Shown: positions 9,121-17,703, counted from the first letter of the stretch. The stretch is 64,000 nt of DNA from JAFECT01 sp963838235 (GCA_963838235.1 CAWIQJ010000006.1:744001-808000), one strand, 5' to 3'. A program made the numbers and translations. The notes: a model not told the origin generated them from the letters alone.

Positions 9121-9819
9121 TCATTGCCGCTCTTGCAACAGCGCCAAGGCCGCCTGCGTGCGTTCCGAGCCCGCCGCTTCACCGCTCGCCTGATAACGCC
9201 GTACGAAGCCGGCGTTCTGCTCGGCGAAGTCGCACGCCATCCGCGTCCACAGGCCGGCCGCATAGTTGGCGCCGAAGTCGAGGTTGCCGCGCGCCTTGTC
9301 GGCGAGGCCGTGGCTGACGTGGTCGAGCACCAGGGTCCACTCCGCGCGCTGGCGCAGGGCGTCGTCCCAGGACTTCGGCGCGTCGAGCAGGGTCTCACCC
9401 GGGTCGAGGAAGCGCGCCTCACCCGCCGCCGGCAGATGTTTGGCGGTTTCGGTCACGTCGATGCGCAGACGCCGGTTCATCACCTCGATGGTGCGCAGCT
9501 CCGGCGGGGCGAAGCGGTCGGTGGGCTCGCGCCGGGTGTGGCGGGCCATGAACTCGCCCATGGCCATCAGGTACTGGTTGCGCGGCTGGGCGCAGGCGGC
9601 GGGCGCGCCGTCGCGCCAGGGCGCGTCGTCGCCGGGCGTGTAGACGTGATGCACCAGATCGCGCCGCCACTCCTCGCGGACGCTTTCGTGCGCGTCGACC
9701 CCCGCGAGGTCGGAGATCGACTTCAGGTCGTCCATCGGATTGCGCGGACGATCGGCGGCGGCGGCGGGCAGCGCCACAACGGCGGCGACCAGAACAGACA
9801 GAATGAGCGTGCGGGTCAT
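9121..9819 (-). CDS. Secreted protein of unknown function
   Basis: 232 residues with a clear Sec signal peptide (LILSVLVAAVVALPAAAA) and a mainly helical, charged mature part. Two cysteines are seen in the mature chain (AACAQP and RMACDFAEQ), which could form a disulfide in the periplasm. I do not recognise the family. A hairpin follows the stop. The next gene upstream on this strand is the flagellar-rod-like protein at 9883-10095, 63 bases away. Confidence 0.65.
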   Translation of the reverse strand: MTRTLILSVLVAAVVALPAAAADRPRNPMDDLKSISDLAGVDAHESVREEWRRDLVHHVYTPGDDAPWRDGAPAACAQPRNQYLMAMGEFMARHTRREPTDRFAPPELRTIEVMNRRLRIDVTETAKHLPAAGEARFLDPGETLLDAPKSWDDALRQRAEWTLVLDHVSHGLADKARGNLDFGANYAAGLWTRMACDFAEQNAGFVRRYQASGEAAGSERTQAALALLQERQ

Positions 9820-9882
9820 CCGCCCAGCTTCACCCGAAGCGCGGCGGCGTCAAGGTCCCCGGCTCGGCCTGAAAGCTTGGCG

Positions 9883-10095
9883 TCAGGCGGTGATGTCGAG
9901 CAGCTGGCCGATCATCTTGTCGGCGATGGCGATCACGGTGGTGTCTGCCGCGAAGGCGGCTTGCGCCTCGATCTGACCGACCATCGACTGGACGAGATCC
10001 ATGTTGCCAGTCGGGCCCACCGCCTGGGTCGCGGCGGCGTTCAGCTGGGCGGTGGCGGACCCGAGGCCCGCAACGGCGGTGGAGATGGCGTTCAT
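9883..10095 (-). CDS. 70-residue protein resembling the C-terminal tail of flagellar rod/hook proteins
   Basis: The second half (DLVQSMVGQIEAQAAFAADT followed by VIAIADKMIGQLLDI) closely matches the C-terminal helix shared by FlgB/C/E/F/G axial proteins (the pattern VD-VEEMV-xIxAQRAYEAN-xKVIxTADEMLxxLLxI). The first half (ISTAVAGLGSATAQLNAAAT) looks like the other coiled-coil strand. There is no globular domain. It could be a minimal axial or assembly factor, or a relic. No other flagellar gene is in the window. The start ATG at 10095 is preceded by a weak GGAAAGG-like purine stretch. Confidence 0.7.
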   Translation of the reverse strand: MNAISTAVAGLGSATAQLNAAATQAVGPTGNMDLVQSMVGQIEAQAAFAADTTVIAIADKMIGQLLDITA

Positions 10096-10212
10096 CGAAC
10101 GAGGCCCTTTCCTGCCCCGACCTGGGATTAGGCCGCAGCAGGCTTAAGGCTTCGCGCAGAAAGGCGGTAAACGGCGCGTCCACCACAATGAGTAGTCGAT
10201 TGTTTGACCGTC

Positions 10213-11175
10213 TTATTTCAGCGACGGCTCGATCTCTTTGCACGCCGCGATCAGGCCCTGCACCAACTCCACCGACTTGGCGAACATCGCCTTTTCCGCG
10301 TCGTCCAGCGGGAACTCGATGACCCGCTCGACGCCGCCGGCGCCGATGACGCAGGGCGCGCCGACGTAGAGGTTGTTCTGGCCGTACTGGCCGGTGAGGT
10401 GCGTCGCGGCGGGCAGCACGCGCTTCTGGTCCTTCAGATAGGACGTCGCCATGGAGACCGCACTTTCCGCCGGCGCATAGTAGGCCGAACCCGACTTCAA
10501 CAGCGCCACGATCTCGCCGCCGCCCTTGCGCGTGCGCTCGACGATGCCGTCGAGGTCGGCCTGGCTGATCGCGCCGTTTTCGACCCACACCGACAACGGC
10601 AGGCCGCCCACGGTCGAATAACGCACCATCGGCACCATGTCGTCGCCGTGACCGCCCAGGGTCCAGGCGCGCACGTCCTTCACCGACACGCCGAACTTCT
10701 CGGCGAGGAACCAGCCGAAGCGCGCGCTGTCGAGCACGCCCGCCATGCCCACCACCTTGTGGTGCGGCAGGCCGGAGAATTCGCGCAGCGCCCACACCAT
10801 CGCATCGAGCGGATTGGTGATGCAGATGACGAACGCGCCCGGCGCATGTTGCTTGATGCCGTCGCCGACCGCCTTCATGACCTTCAGGTTGATGCCGAGC
10901 AGATCGTCTCGGCTCATGCCCGGCTTGCGCGCGATGCCGGCGGTGACGATGCAGACGTCGGCGCCCTTGATCGGGGCGTAGTTGTTGGCCCCGGTCAGGT
11001 GCGAGTCCTTGCCGAACACCGAGCTCGCCTCGACGATGTCGAGCGCCTTGCCCTGGGGAATGCCCTCGGCGATGTCGACCATGACCACGTCGCCCAGCTC
11101 CTCGCGGGCGATGATGTGGGCGAGGGTGCCGCCGATCATTCCGGCCCCGATGAGGGCAATCTTGGCGCGCGCCAT
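10213..11175 (-). CDS. mdh: Malate dehydrogenase
   Basis: NAD-dependent oxidation of L-malate to oxaloacetate in the TCA cycle. 320 residues, the usual length for the LDH-like bacterial form. Seen are the NAD loop GAGMIGGTLAHI, the DIAEG strand end, TAGIARKPGMSRDDLL with the substrate arginines, ITNPLDAM, and the catalytic histidine in TLGGHGDDMVPM. A GGAGA-type ribosome site lies before the ATG at 11175. In many relatives mdh is grouped with sucCD; here it stands alone, 2.3 kb from the succinate dehydrogenase operon. Confidence 0.96.
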   Translation of the reverse strand: MARAKIALIGAGMIGGTLAHIIAREELGDVVMVDIAEGIPQGKALDIVEASSVFGKDSHLTGANNYAPIKGADVCIVTAGIARKPGMSRDDLLGINLKVMKAVGDGIKQHAPGAFVICITNPLDAMVWALREFSGLPHHKVVGMAGVLDSARFGWFLAEKFGVSVKDVRAWTLGGHGDDMVPMVRYSTVGGLPLSVWVENGAISQADLDGIVERTRKGGGEIVALLKSGSAYYAPAESAVSMATSYLKDQKRVLPAATHLTGQYGQNNLYVGAPCVIGAGGVERVIEFPLDDAEKAMFAKSVELVQGLIAACKEIEPSLK

Positions 11176-11283
11176 GGCGTGGTCTCCTGGGAGGTGGGGA
11201 GGAAAAAGGTCGGCGCGGGTCTAAACCGGGCCGGGCCCGGCTGCAAGGCGGCCTGGGCGAGGCTAGGGTGCGGCCTTGGATTT

Positions 11284-11730
11284 ATGCGAGTCGCCCCTGT
11301 GGCCGCCTTCGACCTTCACCCGAACTTGGCGTCGACCTCGCGCCTGATCGCCGACCTCGCTCTCAGCCAGGCGCGGCTGCAGGTGGATTTTCGCTTCCCG
11401 TGGATCGTGCTCGTCCCCCGCGTGGCGGGTGCGCGCGAGCTCGACGACCTGGACGCCGCTCAGCGCGCGGTTCTCATGGGCGAGATCGTCCTGGCTTCCG
11501 CCGCCGTGCGTGACTTGGGAGAGGCCATCGACCGGCCGGTAGAGAAGATCAACGTCGCCGCGCTCGGCAACGTCACGCCGCAACTGCATGTGCACGTGCT
11601 CGGCCGGCGAAGCGACGACCCTCTGTGGCCCGACCCGGTGTGGGGACGCGGCGAAGCCGAGCCCTACGACGACGCCGGCCTCGAACGCGCGATCAGGGTT
11701 GTGTCGGAACGATTGGCGCGTGGTTCATGA
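11284..11730 (+). CDS. HIT-family protein
   Basis: 148 residues, a histidine-triad nucleotide hydrolase or transferase. The triad is QLHVHVLGR: the first histidine of the usual HxHxHxx is Gln, a variant seen in Fhit-like and many alphaproteobacterial HIT proteins, leaving the catalytic second and third histidines. KINVAALGNVTPQ precedes it, as in the family. Its 3' end overlaps the convergent secreted-protein gene by 38 bases, so one of the two stops may be affected by the sequence. Substrate unknown. Confidence 0.85.
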   Translation: MRVAPVAAFDLHPNLASTSRLIADLALSQARLQVDFRFPWIVLVPRVAGARELDDLDAAQRAVLMGEIVLASAAVRDLGEAIDRPVEKINVAALGNVTPQLHVHVLGRRSDDPLWPDPVWGRGEAEPYDDAGLERAIRVVSERLARGS

Positions 11731-12388
11731 CCACAGGCTGAGTTGCGCCCGCATCGTTCATCTCTCCCGACCAGCGGCCGTCGGGCTGGGCGGTCAGGGT
11801 CAGGACTGTCGGCTCCAGGCGGTCGCCGCCGCCTGAGTGGAAGCTGATCTTCAGCGTGCGCGCGCCGTGGTCGATGCTGTCGATCACGCCCATGCTCGAC
11901 GGATGACCGGTTCGAATGTCGCGCCAGGCGCCGTCGACCGGCGTTCCGCCGCCGGCGTCGTCGATGACCATGGTGAACAGCAGGCCGCCGGCCGGCGCCG
12001 TCACCGTCCACTCGCCGTCGAGCGCGCCCATCATGGACTGCTCGGTCTCGAATTTTCCCTGCACGCCGGCGAGGTAGTAGCGCTGTTGCTCGTCGGCCGG
12101 CGCCTCGTACTCGCCCCGGTATCGCTCCACCGGCACCGCAGCCGTCGGCGTGACGCCGGGCTGGGTCGTGTAGGCCATCGGGGCCGACGGTTGGTAGGTC
12201 GAGGGCATCTCGAACGGCCGCACCACCGGGCGCACGACCGGGTCCGCGATCGGGGGCATGGCCGGGGCCGGCGTCGTGACGCCGTTCTGTAGGGGCGGCG
12301 GCCCATCGTCGTCGGATGTGTCCGGCGGCGGCGGCGTCTGCGCCTGCACGGCGCCCGCCATCAGCGCGATCAGCAACAGAGCGGCCAC
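11693..12388 (-). CDS. Proline-rich secreted protein of unknown function
   Basis: 231 residues. A signal peptide (ALLLIALMAGAVQAQ) leads into about 70 low-complexity residues rich in Pro and acidic residues, then a compact C-terminal domain (GEYEAPADEQQRYYLAGVQGKF... GALDGEWTV... GRWSGEMN). The phrases DGEWTV and DGRWSGEM resemble lipocalin-like or beta-sandwich domains but I cannot name a family. Converges with, and overlaps, the HIT gene. Confidence 0.65.
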   Translation of the reverse strand: MAALLLIALMAGAVQAQTPPPPDTSDDDGPPPLQNGVTTPAPAMPPIADPVVRPVVRPFEMPSTYQPSAPMAYTTQPGVTPTAAVPVERYRGEYEAPADEQQRYYLAGVQGKFETEQSMMGALDGEWTVTAPAGGLLFTMVIDDAGGGTPVDGAWRDIRTGHPSSMGVIDSIDHGARTLKISFHSGGGDRLEPTVLTLTAQPDGRWSGEMNDAGATQPVVMNHAPIVPTQP

Positions 12389-12518
12389 GGCCGACCCCCA
12401 GAGCTAGGTAGAACCTCGAATTGCTATGCCTGTCCCGCGACCCGCGCAAGTGCGGCGCCTCCAACCCAGGATGGATCAGACAAGCGCCTGTGCTATCGCT
12501 GGCCCCGGGAGGCGGCGC

Positions 12519-13343
12519 ATGGCGGAGAGCGTGGAAGCCGGCGGCGGCGCGGACGCCCAATCCGACTCAGGGGAAGCCATGCACGTTCACCGGCCCAAAC
12601 CGCTGCAGAACTGGCGCGAGCTGCTGGTCGAAATCGGTGTGATCGTCATAGGGATCGTCATCGCCATCGGGCTCGAGCAGGCGGTCGAGTTCTTCCACCG
12701 CCAGCATCAGCGCGAAGCCCTGACGCAAGCGCTTCGGAGAGACGGCCGGGTCAATCAGGGCTATCTCAAGCAGGACATCGCCGAGGCCCAGGCAATCGTC
12801 GATTGGGCCGTCACCCAAGCTTCGACGCTGGAGCGCGCGGGACCGACCGGCCCGTTCATCCTCCGCCGCATGCCGGGCGGCTTTATCGGCGTGCCCGACG
12901 CAGGCGTCTGGCCCTCGGCAAAGGCCAGCGGCGTGGCCAATCTGCTTCCCCCGAGCGCCCAGAACTGGCTGGAGTATCTGGCCCAGGAGTACGACGAGAC
13001 CTTCGTCGCTTCGACGAGCGCAACCGGGCGGCTCTACGACGCTTACGGCGCCCTCGATCAGGTCATCGTCGGTCACGCTCAGGAGACCCGGTCAGGCGAC
13101 CTCGATCTGTCCGCGCTCAACGCGGCGCAACGCGCCACGGTCGTCGATCGTCTCGGCGCCATCGCCGAGGATGCGCGCGGCGTCATTCGGCATCTGGTGA
13201 TCTACGACACCGGCAACGATTTCATCCTCCTGACGCCCCTCGACCAACTGGATACGCCCGAGGCGGAGAAACGGTACATGCAGATCCGCGGGGAGAAGCT
13301 GAGGGGGCGTCCGGCCGGGACCTATTACTTCGGCGGCGCCTAG
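12519..13343 (+). CDS. Single-pass membrane protein of unknown function
   Basis: 274 residues from ATG 12519 (GGGAGG ribosome site 5-10 bases upstream) or 254 from ATG 12579 (AGGGGA site). The conserved-looking part starts MHVHRPKPLQNWRELLVEI, followed by the helix VIVIGIVIAIGLEQAVEFFH. The rest is soluble, probably periplasmic, and helical. This HxHxPKPLxxWRE-plus-helix layout recurs in several paralogues per genome in Caulobacterales and Xanthomonadales, without a known role. A strong hairpin follows the stop. Confidence 0.7.
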   Translation: MAESVEAGGGADAQSDSGEAMHVHRPKPLQNWRELLVEIGVIVIGIVIAIGLEQAVEFFHRQHQREALTQALRRDGRVNQGYLKQDIAEAQAIVDWAVTQASTLERAGPTGPFILRRMPGGFIGVPDAGVWPSAKASGVANLLPPSAQNWLEYLAQEYDETFVASTSATGRLYDAYGALDQVIVGHAQETRSGDLDLSALNAAQRATVVDRLGAIAEDARGVIRHLVIYDTGNDFILLTPLDQLDTPEAEKRYMQIRGEKLRGRPAGTYYFGGA

Positions 13344-13356
13344 GCTCCCCGGACGA

Positions 13357-13378
13357 CCGGACCCGGGGACGGGTCCGG
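13357..13378 (+). terminator. 9-bp GC hairpin after the membrane protein gene
   Basis: CCGGACCCG (13357-13365) pairs with CGGGTCCGG (13370-13378) around a GGGA tetraloop, 13 bases after the stop at 13343. No T-run follows. It separates the upstream gene from the sdh promoter. Confidence 0.55.
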
Positions 13379-13428
13379 GGGGCCGCGACGCCCCACAAAA
13401 CCCTCCTCAAAAGCCTTTCCCCGGTTCG

Positions 13429-13456
13429 TTGACAGCCCGGACTCAGGGTCTAAAAG
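13429..13456 (+). promoter_or_regulatory. Probable sigma-70-type promoter of the sdh operon
   Basis: TTGACA at 13429-13434, a 16-base spacer, and TAAAAG at 13451-13456. It lies 66 bases before the sdhC ATG in an otherwise GC-rich gap. The -35 is perfect and the -10 is weak. Confidence 0.5.
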
Positions 13457-13521
13457 TCCCGGCGCGCCCGCTTCGCGTGTTCTCCGCACGCTTCGTCCTT
13501 GGGCGCTGGGCTAAAGGCATC

Positions 13522-13974
13522 ATGTCGCAAACCAGCGCCGAAGCGTCCGACAAGACCCGCAAGGGCGCCGCCAAGCCCCGCCGCAAAGATCCTCCCCTCT
13601 CACCCCACCTGCAGGTCTGGCGCTGGCACATCACCATGCTGGGCTCGATCCTGCACCGGGTGACCGGGTTGGGTCTGTACGTCGGGACCATCGTGGTGGT
13701 GGCCTGGCTGGTGGCCCTGGCCCTGGGCCGCGACGCCTATACGGTGTGGCTGACCTACGCCGCCCATCCGCTGGCGCTGATCGTCTGGATCGGGCTCGCG
13801 CTCTGCGCCTTCTACCATCTCGCGTCCGGCATCCGGCACCTGATCTGGGACACCGGCCTTGGGCTGAAGCCCAAGAATGCCGACGTCCTGGTCAACCTCT
13901 CCATCTGGTTCGCCCTGATCGCGACGGCGCTCTACTGGGCCTGGCTGGTCGCCGCCGAAAAGGTGACCCTGTGA
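13522..13974 (+). CDS. sdhC: Succinate dehydrogenase cytochrome b556 subunit
   Basis: Membrane anchor of complex II, binding haem b and ubiquinone with SdhD. 150 residues with an N-terminal charged leader, then SPHLQVWRWHITMLGSILHR, the family signature (SPHLxxYxxxxxxxxSIxHR, with the quinone-site Ser and Arg), and three membrane helices. The haem histidine is in FYHLASGIRHLIWD. The ATG at 13522 is preferred to upstream starts because it fits family length and lies after the promoter. Its stop overlaps the sdhD GTG. Confidence 0.94.
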   Translation: MSQTSAEASDKTRKGAAKPRRKDPPLSPHLQVWRWHITMLGSILHRVTGLGLYVGTIVVVAWLVALALGRDAYTVWLTYAAHPLALIVWIGLALCAFYHLASGIRHLIWDTGLGLKPKNADVLVNLSIWFALIATALYWAWLVAAEKVTL

Positions 13975-14369
13975 GCCAAGACTTCCGCACCGATCGCAAG
14001 AAGGTCGAAGGATTGGGGGGCGCCCATCACGGTGCAGGCCTGTGGGTGCGCGAGCGCATCTCCTCGCTCCTGCTGGTCTTCCTCGGCGTCTGGGGTCTGT
14101 GGGCGGTCACGCAGTTCCTGGGCGAAGGCTTCGACGGCGCCGCGGCGTGGCTGCGCACGCCGGTGAACGCGGGCCTCTTGCTGCTGCTCATCTGGGTCGC
14201 GCTCTACCACATGAACCTCGGCCTGCGCGCCGTGATCGAGGACTATGTGCACAAGCCCTTCGGCAAGGGCGCGCTGCTCTTCATCAACTTCTTCCTGTGC
14301 CTGCTGCTGGCGGTTGCGGCGGCGTTCGCCATACTGAAGGTCGCCTTCGGCGGCGGACTGGGACTCTGA
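13971..14369 (+). CDS. sdhD: Succinate dehydrogenase hydrophobic anchor subunit
   Basis: Second membrane anchor of complex II, 132 residues, three membrane helices. It begins VEGLGGAHHGAGLWVRERIS, typical of alphaproteobacterial SdhD, and carries the conserved LYHMNLGLRAVIEDYVH segment that supplies quinone-pocket and haem-ligand residues. The GTG start at 13971 shares bases with the sdhC TGA, implying coupled translation. Confidence 0.93.
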   Translation: MSQDFRTDRKKVEGLGGAHHGAGLWVRERISSLLLVFLGVWGLWAVTQFLGEGFDGAAAWLRTPVNAGLLLLLIWVALYHMNLGLRAVIEDYVHKPFGKGALLFINFFLCLLLAVAAAFAILKVAFGGGLGL

Positions 14370-14376
14370 GGACATC

Positions 14377-16173
14377 ATGGCCGCGAACGGCGCCTATCAG
14401 TTCATAGATCACGCCTTCGACGTGGTGGTGGTCGGCGCCGGCGGCTCGGGCCTGCGCGCGGCGCTGGGTTGCGCGCAAGCGGGCCTGAAGACGGCGTGCA
14501 TCACCAAGGTGTTTCCCACGCGCTCGCACACCGTCGCGGCCCAGGGCGGCATCTCGGCGTCGCTCGGCAACATGGGCGAGGACGACTGGCGCTGGCACAT
14601 GTACGACACCGTCAAGGGGTCGGACTGGCTGGGCGACCAGGACGCCATCGAATACTTGGTGCGCGAGGCGCCCGCCGCGGTCTACGAACTCGAGCACTGG
14701 GGCGTGCCCTTCTCGCGCACCGACGAGGGCAAGATCTACCAGCGCGCCTTCGGCGGCATGACCCGCAACTTCGGCGAGGCGCCGATCCAGCGCACCTGCG
14801 CCGCCGCCGACCGCACCGGCCACGCTATTCTGCACACCCTTTACGGCCAGTCGGTGCGGCGCGAGGTCGACTTCTTCATCGAGTATTTCGCGCTCGACCT
14901 GATCATGGTCGACGGCGTCTGCCACGGCGTCACCGCCTGGAAGCTCGACGACGGGACCCTGCACCGTTTCCGGGCCAAACAGGTGATCCTGGCCACCGGC
15001 GGCTACGGCCGCGCCTATTTCAACTGCACCTCAGCCCATACCTGCACCGGCGACGGCGGCGGCATGGTGCTGCGCGCGGGCCTGCCGCTGCAGGACATGG
15101 AGTTCGTGCAGTTCCACCCGACCGGCATCTATGGCGCGGGCGTCCTGATCACCGAAGGCGTGCGCGGCGAGGGCGGCTACCTTACCAACTCCGAGGGCGA
15201 ACGCTTCATGGAGCGTTACGCGCCGTCGGCCAAGGACCTCGCTTCGCGCGACGTGGTCTCGCGCGCGATGACGCTCGAGATTCGCGAGGGCCGTGGCGTG
15301 GGCCCGAAGAAGGATCACCTCTTCCTGCACCTCGATCACCTGGATCCGAAGATCATCCACCAGCGCCTGCCCGGCATCACCGAGAGCGCGCGTATCTTCG
15401 CCGGCGTCGATGTCACCAAGGAACCGATCCCGGTGCTGCCCACCGTGCACTACAACATGGGCGGCATCCCGACGAATTATCACGCCCAGGTGCTGACCAA
15501 ATCCGGCGGCGACAACGATCACATCGTGTCCGGCCTGATGTCGGTGGGCGAGGCCGCCTGCGTGTCGGTGCACGGGGCCAATCGCTTAGGCTCCAACAGC
15601 CTGACCGACCTGGTGGTGTTCGGCCGCGCTGCGGGCCTGAAGGCCGGCGAGATCGTCGACCGCACTGCCGGCGTGCCGGAGATTCCCGCGAGCGCCGCCG
15701 ACGCGCACCTCGACCGCTTCGACCGCTTCCGCAACGCCAAGGGCTCGATCCCGACCGCGGAGCTGCGCCTGCGCATGCAGATGGCCATGCAGGAGGACGC
15801 CGCCGTCTTCCGCACCGCCGAAACCCTCGAACAGGGCGTCAAGCGCCTCACCGACATCTTCGCCCAGGGCAAGGATATCGGCGTCACCGACCGCGGCCTC
15901 ATCTGGAACTCCGACCTGATGGAGACGCTCGAGTACGACAATCTGATCGGCCAGGCGGTGGTCACCATCACCGGCGCCTTGAACCGCCAGGAAAGCCGCG
16001 GCGCCCACGCGCGCGAAGACTTCCCCGAGCGCGACGACGTGAACTGGATGAAGCACACCCTGGCGTGGCTCGACGAAAAGACCGGCACGGCAAAACTCGA
16101 TTCCCGCCCGGTGCACGCCTACACCCTGACCAACGATGTCGCCTACATTCCGCCGAAGAAGCGGGTGTACTGA
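14377..16173 (+). CDS. sdhA: Succinate dehydrogenase flavoprotein subunit
   Basis: Catalytic subunit that oxidises succinate to fumarate with covalently bound FAD. 598 residues, full length. Visible are the FAD loop VVGAGGSGLRAALG, the flavin-attachment segment SHTVAAQGG, the active-site region QFHPTGIYG, RGEGGYLTN, and HYNMGGIPTNY, and the C-terminal SRGAHAREDFP. The ATG is 7 bases after sdhD. The TGA stop shares its A with the next ATG (TGATG). Confidence 0.97.
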   Translation: MAANGAYQFIDHAFDVVVVGAGGSGLRAALGCAQAGLKTACITKVFPTRSHTVAAQGGISASLGNMGEDDWRWHMYDTVKGSDWLGDQDAIEYLVREAPAAVYELEHWGVPFSRTDEGKIYQRAFGGMTRNFGEAPIQRTCAAADRTGHAILHTLYGQSVRREVDFFIEYFALDLIMVDGVCHGVTAWKLDDGTLHRFRAKQVILATGGYGRAYFNCTSAHTCTGDGGGMVLRAGLPLQDMEFVQFHPTGIYGAGVLITEGVRGEGGYLTNSEGERFMERYAPSAKDLASRDVVSRAMTLEIREGRGVGPKKDHLFLHLDHLDPKIIHQRLPGITESARIFAGVDVTKEPIPVLPTVHYNMGGIPTNYHAQVLTKSGGDNDHIVSGLMSVGEAACVSVHGANRLGSNSLTDLVVFGRAAGLKAGEIVDRTAGVPEIPASAADAHLDRFDRFRNAKGSIPTAELRLRMQMAMQEDAAVFRTAETLEQGVKRLTDIFAQGKDIGVTDRGLIWNSDLMETLEYDNLIGQAVVTITGALNRQESRGAHAREDFPERDDVNWMKHTLAWLDEKTGTAKLDSRPVHAYTLTNDVAYIPPKKRVY

Positions 16174-16439
16174 TGGGCGACGTTCCCGAAAGCGGTCTCG
16201 AATATTTTCTCCAGGCCGGCACGGTCACGAGCCCGCGCCAAGCGGTCGACGGCCGTTACGCCTGCCCCTGCTGCGGCGCTCTGACGCTCAGCCAGGCGGG
16301 CTATTGGGAGATCTGTCCGACCTGCAGATGGGAGGACGATCCCGTGCAGGAAAAGCATCCCGAACTGGCCGGCGGCGCCAACAAACTTTCACTCGTGCAG
16401 GCGCGCGCCGCCTACCGGCAATCTCAGGAAACCCGCTGA
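16173..16439 (+). CDS. CPCC-family cysteine-rich small protein
   Basis: 88 residues, cytoplasmic. The motif YACPCCGALTL, followed by YWEICPTCRWEDD, is the CPCC family pattern: two Cys pairs that should bind one zinc (or an Fe-S centre). It starts inside the sdhA stop (TGATG) and ends inside the sdhB start (ctgATGg), so all three are coupled in one transcript. CPCC proteins have no established function. Position suggests a link to complex II assembly or Fe-S handling, which is inference only. The N-terminal 25 residues lack motifs. Confidence 0.85.
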   Translation: MGDVPESGLEYFLQAGTVTSPRQAVDGRYACPCCGALTLSQAGYWEICPTCRWEDDPVQEKHPELAGGANKLSLVQARAAYRQSQETR

Positions 16440-17239
16440 TGGTCGCTTTCACCCTCCCGCGTAACTCCACCATGAAGAAGGGCAAGCGCTGGCAGGAAGC
16501 CGGCGCCCAAGACGTCGCAAGCAAGGGCGAGCACCTGCGCACCTTCCGCATCTATCGCTACGATCCGGAAGTCGAGGGCAATCCGCGCTGGGACGAGTAC
16601 GAAGTCGACACCACCAAGCACGGCCCGATGGTGCTCGACGCCCTGATCCACATCAAGAACACCATCGATCCGACCCTGACCTTCCGCCGTTCGTGCCGCG
16701 AGGGGGTGTGCGGGTCGTGCGCCATGAACATCGGCGGCCGCAACACCCTCGCCTGCACCCACGCGTGGAAGGATTTCTCCGGCGCGGAGATTTCAATCTC
16801 GCCGCTGCCGCACATGCCGGTGGTGAAGGACCTCGTTCCCGACCTGAACCTGTTCTACGCCCAGTACGCCTCGATCGAACCCTGGCTGCACACCAAGACC
16901 GCGACGCCGGACAAGGAATGGCTGCAGTCGCCGAAGGAGCGCGAAAAGCTCGACGGCCTCTACGAATGCATCCTGTGCGCTTGCTGCTCTACCGGCTGTC
17001 CCAGCTACTGGTGGAACCAGGACAAGTATCTCGGGCCCGCGGCGTTGCTGCAAGCCTACCGGTGGATTGCAGATTCCCGCGATGAGGCCGAGGGCGAACG
17101 CCTCGACTATCTCGAGGATCCGTTCCGGCTCTATCGCTGCCACACCATCATGAACTGCGCCCAGGTCTGCCCCAAGGGCCTGAACCCGGCCAAGGCCATC
17201 GCCGAAACCAAGAAGCTCCTGGCGTCGCGCAGCGTGTAA
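16439..17239 (+). CDS. sdhB: Succinate dehydrogenase iron-sulfur subunit
   Basis: Carries electrons from FAD to ubiquinone through 2Fe-2S, 4Fe-4S and 3Fe-4S centres. 266 residues. First cluster ligands in SCREGVCGSCAMNIGGRNTL with the later CTHAW; the second in CILCACCSTGCPSYWWN; the third in CHTIMNCAQVCPKGLNP. TFRIYRYDPEVEG starts the ferredoxin fold. The ATG at 16439 overlaps the stop of the CPCC gene. A GCGTT/AACGC-containing stem-loop after the stop (around 17247-17270) may end the operon. Confidence 0.97.
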   Translation: MVAFTLPRNSTMKKGKRWQEAGAQDVASKGEHLRTFRIYRYDPEVEGNPRWDEYEVDTTKHGPMVLDALIHIKNTIDPTLTFRRSCREGVCGSCAMNIGGRNTLACTHAWKDFSGAEISISPLPHMPVVKDLVPDLNLFYAQYASIEPWLHTKTATPDKEWLQSPKEREKLDGLYECILCACCSTGCPSYWWNQDKYLGPAALLQAYRWIADSRDEAEGERLDYLEDPFRLYRCHTIMNCAQVCPKGLNPAKAIAETKKLLASRSV

Positions 17240-17281
17240 ACACGCGCTGGGAACGCCGCTCCAGCGTTCGGGAGGCCGACC

Positions 17282-17620
17282 ATGATCAACGGCGCGCACG
17301 TCATCCTCTATTCCAAGGACGCGGAGGCCGACCGCGCCTTCCTGAAGGACGTGCTGGGCTTCCGGTACGTGGACGTGGGCCACGGCTGGCTGATCTTCGC
17401 CCTGCCCGAGGCGGAGGCGGCGGTGCACCCCTCCGACGAGAATAACCGTCACGAACTCTATCTGATGACCGACGACCTCGACGCCGAGATCAAGAAACTG
17501 AAGGCGCTAGGCGTCGCCTGCGATGAGCCCCAGACCCAGGGCTGGGGCCGCCTCACCCACATCAGCCTGCCCGGCGGCGGCGCGCTCGGCCTCTACCAGC
17601 CCCGCCACGCGCGGCCGTAA
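17282..17620 (+). CDS. VOC-superfamily (glyoxalase/dioxygenase fold) protein
   Basis: 112 residues, one VOC unit made of two beta-alpha-beta-beta-beta repeats: AHVILYSKDAEADRAFLKDV then LGFRYVDVGHGWLIF, and HELYLMTDDLDAEIKKL with WGRLTHISLPGGG. The pattern fits glyoxalase/bleomycin-resistance-like proteins that dimerise and may bind a metal. No substrate can be given. It follows sdhB by 42 bases and may be read on the same transcript. Confidence 0.82.
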   Translation: MINGAHVILYSKDAEADRAFLKDVLGFRYVDVGHGWLIFALPEAEAAVHPSDENNRHELYLMTDDLDAEIKKLKALGVACDEPQTQGWGRLTHISLPGGGALGLYQPRHARP

Positions 17621-17703
17621 GTCCGCCTTGGCGCATTGAGCCCGGGGCGCGGGGCGTGTAGGACCGGCTCCGCGTTCTCACTCACGGGCGGACACAGCGG
17701 GCC

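Noticed and set aside
10204..11730. Long open frame on the plus strand opposite mdh
   Set aside because: Only its last 148 codons (from 11284) match a family (HIT). The rest is the mirror of mdh, Arg/His-rich and without motifs, as expected in GC-rich DNA.
14469..16439. Long plus-strand frame in another phase over sdhA
   Set aside because: Only its final 88 codons are real (CPCC protein). The rest is an Arg-rich shadow of sdhA.
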